A DNA stretch of 27,887 nt from DASXAQ01 sp036406615 (GTDB taxonomy: Bacteria > Actinomycetota > UBA4738): positions 1-27,887 of the forward strand of contig DASXAQ010000068.1 in the NCBI GenBank assembly GCA_036406615.1. Reading direction: 5' to 3'. Numbering within the stretch: position 1 is the first letter of the stretch; each line of letters starts with the position of its first letter. Under the pieces are notes generated by a model. It did not search any database and was not told where the DNA came from. It saw only the letters and a program-made list of their open reading frames with translations. The position numbers and the translations under genes were made by a program. This document shows positions 23,208 to 27,887 of this stretch, piece after piece.

Positions 23208-24367
23208 AGCCCGAGGCCGCGCGCGATGATCCGGCGCTGGATCTCCGAGGTCCCCGAGTAGATGGTCCCGCCGATCGCGTCGCGCAGCGCGCGTTCGATC
23301 TCGAACTCGGTCATGTACCCATAGCCGCCGTGGATCTGCACGGCATCCTGGTGGGTCCGCACGTTCGCCTCGCTCACGAACGTCTTGGCGACGGCCGCGT
23401 CGGCAGCCGTGTCGCGGCCCTGATCCATCAGCCACCCGACCCGCAGTACGAGCGCGCGGGAGGCGTCGACCGCGATCTTCATGTTGGCGATCTTGTCGGC
23501 GACGGATTCGAACTTGCCGATCGGCTGGTTGAACTGCTTGCGCTGGCGCGCGTACTTCACGCACGCCTCCATGGTTCGGCGCATGACGCCGACCTGGCTC
23601 GCCATGATGCACGCCCGCTCCCAGCGCATCGACTGCTGGAAGATCTCGCCCCCGTGCCCGGGTGTGCCGAGCATCGCCTCGGCCGGGACGAAGCAGTCCT
23701 CGAGGACCACCTCGGCCATCGGTGACGTGCGCAGGCCCATCTTGTCGATCTGGCGCCCCACGGTGCAGCCCTTCGTGCCGGACTCGACCAGGAACGCGCT
23801 GATGCCGAACGGCCCGATGCCCTCGCCGGTCCGCGCGAACACGATGATCAGGTCGGCCGTCGGCGCGTTCGTGATGAACGTCTTTCGCCCGTTGATCACC
23901 CAGCCGCCCTCGACCTCGGTGGCCGCGCTCTTCATCCCGAACGCGTCGGAGCCGGCCTCGGGCTCGGTGATGGTGTGGCAGCCGATCAGCGTGCCGGAGC
24001 AGAGCCCCCGCAACCAGCGCTGCTGCTGGTCGGGGGAGCCGAAGTGCCACAGCGGAATGACGCTGGTCCACATGTGGGCGTTGACCGAGAAGACCAGGCC
24101 GTTGTCGGGGCAGCCGTACCCCAGCGCCTCGAGCGCGAGCATCGTCGTGACGACGTCGCCGCCGCCGCCCCCGAGCTCCTCGGGGACGGGCAGGCCGGGC
24201 AGCCCGAACTCGCCGATGCGGTCCCAGGCGTCACGGGAGAAGGTCTCGGTTCGATCCCGCTCCGCGACGCCGGCCGGCAGCGACGCGGCGAAGCGACAAA
24301 CGGTCTCGTAGTACTCCGCCTGCTCGGGCGTGACCCACTCGATGACGAGGGGGGAGCCCGTCCTCAC
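23204..24367 (-). CDS. Acyl-CoA-dehydrogenase-fold flavoenzyme, predicted prolyl-carrier-protein dehydrogenase (PltE/PigA/CloN3-like)
   Basis: The product has 387 residues, the normal length for the family, and should bind FAD. Family signatures include HTITEPEAGSDAFGMKSAA (131-149), the N-terminal helical domain, and IYSGTSEIQRRIIARGLGL at the C-terminus. The medium-chain catalytic Glu in the C-terminal YEGT motif is Ser here (S371). A glutamate at E250 in RWERACIMASQVG lies where isovaleryl-CoA dehydrogenase and, as I recall, PigA place their base, so activity is expected. Between a carrier protein and a proline-type adenylation gene, it would oxidise prolyl-S-carrier protein to pyrrolyl-S-carrier protein. 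GTG start at 24367 and stop both overlap neighbours by 4 bp. An ordinary acyl-CoA dehydrogenase is the alternative but fits the context less well. Confidence 0.87.
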   Translation of the reverse strand: MRTGSPLVIEWVTPEQAEYYETVCRFAASLPAGVAERDRTETFSRDAWDRIGEFGLPGLPVPEELGGGGGDVVTTMLALEALGYGCPDNGLVFSVNAHMWTSVIPLWHFGSPDQQQRWLRGLCSGTLIGCHTITEPEAGSDAFGMKSAATEVEGGWVINGRKTFITNAPTADLIIVFARTGEGIGPFGISAFLVESGTKGCTVGRQIDKMGLRTSPMAEVVLEDCFVPAEAMLGTPGHGGEIFQQSMRWERACIMASQVGVMRRTMEACVKYARQRKQFNQPIGKFESVADKIANMKIAVDASRALVLRVGWLMDQGRDTAADAAVAKTFVSEANVRTHQDAVQIHGGYGYMTEFEIERALRDAIGGTIYSGTSEIQRRIIARGLGL

Positions 24368-24621
24368 CCCGCCTTGACTTTCGAGTCCACCAGCTTCTCG
24401 ATGTCGGCGATCGTGCGGAAGTTCTCGACCGTCACCTCGGAGTCCTCGATCGTGACGTCGAACTCTTCCTCGATGAACGAGACGAGCTGCATGAGGCCGA
24501 GCGAATCCATCACCTTGCCGAGCAACAGGGTGTCGTCCTGCAGCGCCGACGCGTCGTCCTCGAACATGATCTCGGACGCGATGAACTGCTTCAGGCGGGT
24601 GTTGACGTTGGCGTCGGTCAC
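24364..24621 (-). CDS. Type II acyl/peptidyl carrier protein
   Basis: The product has 85 residues and is a stand-alone four-helix carrier protein. The phosphopantetheine attachment serine is S40 in VMDSLGLMQL, preceded by an acidic helix. The length matches the type II carriers of pyrrole pathways (PltL, RedO, CloN5). The GTG start at 24621 has a strong AGGAGG-like Shine-Dalgarno 5 nt upstream (GAGGAGGAAGC). This suggests higher translation than its operon partners, as carrier proteins need. Its stop overlaps the dehydrogenase start as GTGA. It would carry prolyl, then pyrrolyl, and possibly chloro- or bromopyrrolyl groups on its thiol arm. A phosphopantetheinyl transferase is not present in the window. 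Confidence 0.92.
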   Translation of the reverse strand: MTDANVNTRLKQFIASEIMFEDDASALQDDTLLLGKVMDSLGLMQLVSFIEEEFDVTIEDSEVTVENFRTIADIEKLVDSKVKAG

Positions 24622-24686
24622 GCTTCCTCCTCTTTCCTTCGTGTCGCGTGCGGGCGGGGTACGTGGTGCGAGGTCGGGGCGGCCGA

Positions 24687-26117
24687 TCAGGCCTCCGCGA
24701 CCTCCTTGAGGTCATCGCCGGCCTCCCACCAGTCCCGGATCTCAACGGTGCCGGGTCCGGTGTAGCCCATGCGGACCGGCTCGGCGATCTCGTCCTCCAG
24801 GGAGGTGTCCTGCGGGGCCGCCAGGGTGTTCTGGATGGCGTCCGGGCGCATGAGGTTGTTCGGGTCGGCCATCACCCGCTCGTGCGTGGCGCCCATGTGC
24901 TCGAGGATCTCGCGGGCCCGGTCCTGACTCTCCTTGCTGTACGGGTTCCCCTGCAGGGTCCGAACCATCTTCTCCCGCCACTTGCGGCTGGACACGTAGC
25001 GCGTGACCACGTGCGGGTGCGTGTAGAACATCTCGATGAAGTCGTACCAGATGTCGACCCCGACGGTCACGCGGCGCTGGTACTCCTCCAGCAGCGCCCG
25101 CTCGTCGCCGCCCTCGAGGATGCCCTTGATGGCATCGGTCGCGAACTCCGCGGAGAACAGGGCCACGTCCACGCCCGAGGAGAAGATCGGGTCCACGAAC
25201 CGCAGCGAATCGCCGACCAGCAGCCAGCCGTCGCCGAAGAACCGGTCGACCTTGTACGAGTAGTCGCCCTCCACCCACCACGGGCGCACCCGCTCGGCGT
25301 TGCGCATCACGTAGCGGAACATCCGGTTGCGGTTCACGAGCGAGGCGAAGAACTCGTCGTGGGTCTTGCCCGACTTGTTGAAGTCGGCCTTGTCGGTCAC
25401 CACGCCGATGGAGTACATGCCGTTGCGGAAGGGGAAGTGCCAGGCCCACGCCCGGTCGAGCCCCACGAAGTAGAAGAAGCCGTACCCCTCGTAGCCCTCC
25501 GGCTCGGGCTCGACGCCCCGGAACCAGGAGTAGATGCAGAACTGGTTGAACTTGGGGTCCTTGCGCTTCATCTTGAGCTGGTTGGCGAACAGCGCCCGCC
25601 GCCCGGTCGCGTCCACGACGAACTTCGCGCGGATGTCCCGCTCCCATCCCTCGGTGACCTCGGCCCGGACGCCGACCGCGCGGTCGCCGTCGAACAGGAT
25701 CCGCGTCGCCTTCACGCCCTCCAGGACCTTCACGTCGTTCTCCGCCGCGTGGCGAAGCAGGATCGAGTCGAACGTGTCGCGCTCGACGTGGTACGTCCAC
25801 TTCTGGGGGGCGTCCGGGATCGGGAACTCGTACAGCGCAACGCGCAGGAACGTTCCGAGCTTGGCCCTGGGGCTGGTCCAGCACGTCCCGGGCTTGTGGA
25901 TGAACCCGGCGTCGTTCATCTTGTCCAGCACGCCCAGCCGGTTCATCACCAGGTTGGTGGAAGGCGTCAGGGACTCGCCGACGTGATCGCGTGGATGGAT
26001 GTCGCGCTCCAGCAACAGTACCTTGTAGCCGTCACGGGCCAGGAACGTACCCAGCGCCGAGCCGGCCGGCCCGCCGCCGATGATGAGCACGTCTGCGTCG
26101 TACTCCTGAGACCCCAC
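24687..26117 (-). CDS. Flavin-dependent halogenase-like FAD oxidoreductase
   Basis: The product has 476 residues from the GTG at 26117. Motifs are GGGPAG (14-19) for FAD, GESL (47-50), WAWHFP (224-229) corresponding to WxWxIP, and FVDPIFSSG (307-315) corresponding to the halogenase Fx.Px.SxG signature. K75 in FIHKPG lies where the halogenase catalytic lysine is expected. These support a variant-B halogenase acting on carrier-bound substrates, like PltA on pyrrolyl-PltL. A hydroxylating or reductase relative (geranylgeranyl reductase-like) is the alternative, since the IP of WxWxIP is FP here. GAGGGGG with a 5-nt spacer precedes the chosen GTG; a TTG at 26150 gives 11 more residues. It is the first gene of the cassette, 65 nt before the carrier gene, with no terminator between. 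Confidence 0.83.
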   Translation of the reverse strand: MGSQEYDADVLIIGGGPAGSALGTFLARDGYKVLLLERDIHPRDHVGESLTPSTNLVMNRLGVLDKMNDAGFIHKPGTCWTSPRAKLGTFLRVALYEFPIPDAPQKWTYHVERDTFDSILLRHAAENDVKVLEGVKATRILFDGDRAVGVRAEVTEGWERDIRAKFVVDATGRRALFANQLKMKRKDPKFNQFCIYSWFRGVEPEPEGYEGYGFFYFVGLDRAWAWHFPFRNGMYSIGVVTDKADFNKSGKTHDEFFASLVNRNRMFRYVMRNAERVRPWWVEGDYSYKVDRFFGDGWLLVGDSLRFVDPIFSSGVDVALFSAEFATDAIKGILEGGDERALLEEYQRRVTVGVDIWYDFIEMFYTHPHVVTRYVSSRKWREKMVRTLQGNPYSKESQDRAREILEHMGATHERVMADPNNLMRPDAIQNTLAAPQDTSLEDEIAEPVRMGYTGPGTVEIRDWWEAGDDLKEVAEA

Positions 26118-26161
26118 GGTTTCCCCCTCGAAGAGACTTCCCACGGACAATTCGGACCCCT

Positions 26162-26191
26162 TTATTACCAGAAGTCGAGTTCACTTGTCGA
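26162..26191 (-). promoter_or_regulatory. Promoter of the halogenase/pyrrole operon
   Basis: On the minus strand TCGACA (26191-26186) and TAATAA (26167-26162) are separated by 18 bp. TG upstream of the -10 gives a possible extended element. Transcription would start near 26155, giving a leader of about 38 nt to the GTG at 26117. The promoter lies just past the rpoC terminator, so the operon is controlled separately. Confidence 0.6.
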
Positions 26192-26240
26192 TAGGCCTTT
26201 CGGAGAGCCGCAGGCGAAGGGGCACCGCTTCGGAAACGAA

Positions 26241-26278
26241 ACGGACCGGCGGTCGCCCGGAAGCGGCCGCCGGTCCGT
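26241..26278 (-). terminator. Intrinsic terminator of rpoC
   Basis: A perfect 12-bp stem, 26241-26252 with 26267-26278 (ACGGACCGGCGG and its complement), encloses a 14-nt loop. On the minus strand it is followed by TTTCGTTTCC. It lies 17 nt after the rpoC stop. In the plus direction it is followed only by CTTTCC. Confidence 0.85.
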
Positions 26279-26294
26279 CTTTCCACCCTTCGGG

Positions 26295-27887
26295 TCAGGC
26301 GTCGTCGGAGCCGAACGCCCCACCGAGCGCCTGTTCGGCCTCCTCCCGGGTCATCGTGAGCAGCGGCGGGCCTTCGCCCTCCTGCTCGCGGGCCTCGGCC
26401 AGCTCCCGCTGGCGAGCGACCCACCACTCCGGCATGGCCTCCGGCTTGATCCGCACCTGGACGTTGCGGTAGCGGCTCATGCCCGTCCCGGCCGGGATCA
26501 GCTTGCCGATGATCACGTTCTCCTTCAGGCCGAGCAGCGGGTCGGACCGCGCGCTGATGGCGGCCTCCGTCAGCACCCGAGTGGTCTCCTGGAAGGAAGC
26601 GGCCGCGAGCCATGAGTCGGTGGCCAGCGACGCCTTCGTGATCCCCATGAGGATCGGGCGGGCCGACGCGGGCTCGCCGCCCGACTCCACGACCTCGCCG
26701 TTCTTCTCCTCGAACCGCCGGCGGTCCACCAGCTCGCCCGGCAGGAACTCGGTGTCGCCGGGCTCGATGATGTTCACCTTGCGCAGCATCTGCCGGATGA
26801 TCAGCTCGATGTGCTTGTCGTGGATCGTGACGCCCTGCGACCGATACACCTCCTGGACCTGCTCGGTCAGGTGCAGCTGCAGGGACTGCACGCCCTCGAC
26901 GCGGAGCTTCTCGTGGGGGTTCACCGATCCCTCGGTGAGCTGCTGGCCCACCTCGACCGCGTCGCCGTCCGCGACGGCCAGCCTGGCACGCAGCGACACC
27001 GCGTACTGCACCTGGTCGCCGTCCTCGGATGTGACCGTGACGCGACGGACCTTCTTGTCCTCGTCGTCCTCGATCTCCACCCGGCCGGACAGCTCGGTGA
27101 TCTGCGCCTCGCCCTTGGGGCGGCGAGCCTCGAACAGCTCCTGCACGCGCGGCAGGCCGTGCGTGATGTCCTCGCCGGCGACGCCGCCGGTGTGGAACGT
27201 CCGCATGGTCAGCTGCGTGCCGGGCTCGCCGATGGACTGCGCCGCGATGATCCCGACGGACTCACCGATGTCCACGAGCCTGCCGGTCGCCATGTTGCGC
27301 CCGTAGCAGAGGCGGCACACGCCGACGATGGCCTCGCAGGTGAGCACCGACCGCACGTGCACGGTCTCGACGCCCGACTCGACGATCGCGCGGGTCTCGG
27401 CCTCCGCGATCAGCTGCTCGCGCGAGACGACGACCTTGCGATCGACCTTGAGGTCCTCGGCCAGCGTCCGACCGAACAGTTTCGTGTCCAGCACCGCGCG
27501 GCTGATCGGCTCGACCCGGCCGTCCGGCGTTTGGCTGTTCACGCGAACCGGGAGGCCACGGTCCGTGCCGCAATCGTCCTCGCGGATGATGACCTCCTGG
27601 GCCACGTCGACCAGGCGGCGGGTCAGGTAGCCGGAGTCCGCGGTCCGCAAAGCTGTGTCCGCCAGCCCCTTTCGAGCACCGTGCGTCGAGATGAAGTACT
27701 CGAGGACCGACATGCCCTCGCGGAAGTTGGCCTTGATCGGCCGGGGGATGATCTCGCCCTTCGGGTTGGCCACCAGGCCGCGCATGCCGGCGATCTGGCG
27801 GATCTGCATGATGTTCCCGCGGGCGCCCGAGTACGCCATCATGTAGATGGGGTTGCGCTCGGTGAACGAGGCCTCCATGGCGTCCTT
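26295..27887 (-). CDS. rpoC: DNA-directed RNA polymerase subunit beta' (C-terminal part)
   Basis: This is a partial gene; the frame is open at the right edge and about 531 residues are seen. Near the edge are SGARGNIMQIRQIAGMRG, NFREGMSVLEYF and HGARKGLADTALRTADSGYLTRR, the bridge-helix and trigger-loop region. The second zinc site has cysteines in EDDCGT, LTCEAIVG, GVC and RLCYGRN. The C-terminus contains ILMGITKASLATDSWLAAASFQETTRVLTEAAI and ENVIIGKLIPAGTG, universal RpoC sequence in an actinobacterial style, then a Glu-rich tail. A strong terminator follows 17 nt after the stop. In many bacteria rpsL, rpsG and fusA come next; here the pyrrole cassette takes that place on the same strand. 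Confidence 0.97.
   Translation of the reverse strand, partial: KDAMEASFTERNPIYMMAYSGARGNIMQIRQIAGMRGLVANPKGEIIPRPIKANFREGMSVLEYFISTHGARKGLADTALRTADSGYLTRRLVDVAQEVIIREDDCGTDRGLPVRVNSQTPDGRVEPISRAVLDTKLFGRTLAEDLKVDRKVVVSREQLIAEAETRAIVESGVETVHVRSVLTCEAIVGVCRLCYGRNMATGRLVDIGESVGIIAAQSIGEPGTQLTMRTFHTGGVAGEDITHGLPRVQELFEARRPKGEAQITELSGRVEIEDDEDKKVRRVTVTSEDGDQVQYAVSLRARLAVADGDAVEVGQQLTEGSVNPHEKLRVEGVQSLQLHLTEQVQEVYRSQGVTIHDKHIELIIRQMLRKVNIIEPGDTEFLPGELVDRRRFEEKNGEVVESGGEPASARPILMGITKASLATDSWLAAASFQETTRVLTEAAISARSDPLLGLKENVIIGKLIPAGTGMSRYRNVQVRIKPEAMPEWWVARQRELAEAREQEGEGPPLLTMTREEAEQALGGAFGSDDA

Noticed and set aside
23204..24367. Inactive acyl-CoA dehydrogenase because the YEGT glutamate is missing
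   Set aside because: A glutamate at E250 occupies the alternative base position known from isovaleryl-CoA dehydrogenase.
24622..24686. Operon break between the halogenase-like and carrier protein genes
   Set aside because: The 65-nt gap has a Shine-Dalgarno but no terminator hairpin and no clear promoter, so one transcript is more likely.

Overview
This window looks like a high-GC bacterial chromosome, most likely from the Actinomycetota or a neighbouring high-GC phylum. I base this on the strong GC bias (long open frames on every strand), the many GTG starts, the actinobacterial look of the RpoC C-terminus at the right edge, and several promoters whose -10 box lies only 5-12 nt from the start codon, as in leaderless mRNAs. 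No tRNA, rRNA, CRISPR array or insertion sequence was seen. The only stretch over 300 bp without a gene is the divergent intergenic region 17503-17928. Positions 1-163 hold nothing I can support.

The left three quarters (164-21602) is a surface or exopolysaccharide locus. Genes 3322->164 (minus) are an NAD-dependent sugar epimerase/dehydratase, an RmlD-like reductase and a DUF1972 glycosyltransferase, tightly coupled. A GT4 glycosyltransferase (3525-4652, plus) runs convergently into an O-antigen-ligase/polymerase-like membrane protein (6084->4564), which is divergent from a Wzx-type flippase (6275-7984). Next come three alkaline-phosphatase-superfamily enzymes: two paralogous phosphodiesterase-type proteins (8017-9633 and 11201-12823) around an inverted sulfatase-fold protein (11073->9688). 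A GT2 glycosyltransferase (12810-13775) overlaps the end of the second. Genes 17502->13798 form a secreted pair, a kelch/Ig-like protein and a GH5 glycoside hydrolase. They are divergent from a fused Wzz/BY-kinase chain-length regulator (17929-19809). A sulfotransferase (20772->19813) and an inositol-monophosphatase-family enzyme (20820-21602) diverge from a 47-bp gap with overlapping -10 elements. Together these could make, flip, polymerise, regulate and decorate a surface glycan. The initiating phosphoglycosyltransferase is not in the window.

The most notable unit is the minus-strand operon 26117->21621: a flavin-dependent-halogenase-like protein, an 85-aa carrier protein, an acyl-CoA-dehydrogenase-fold enzyme and a stand-alone adenylation enzyme. 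This is the gene set that builds pyrrole-2-carboxyl-S-carrier protein from L-proline in pyoluteorin, prodiginine and aminocoumarin pathways, plus a halogenase. The substrate-pocket residues I extract from the adenylation domain (D-L-F-Y-V-A-L-V-C-K) fit the proline-activating enzymes of those pathways as I remember them. The operon has its own good promoter (26162-26191). It sits directly downstream of the strong terminator of rpoC, whose C-terminal part (27887->26295) ends the window. No ketosynthase, thioesterase or acyltransferase that would use the pyrrolyl group is visible, so the final product is unknown.
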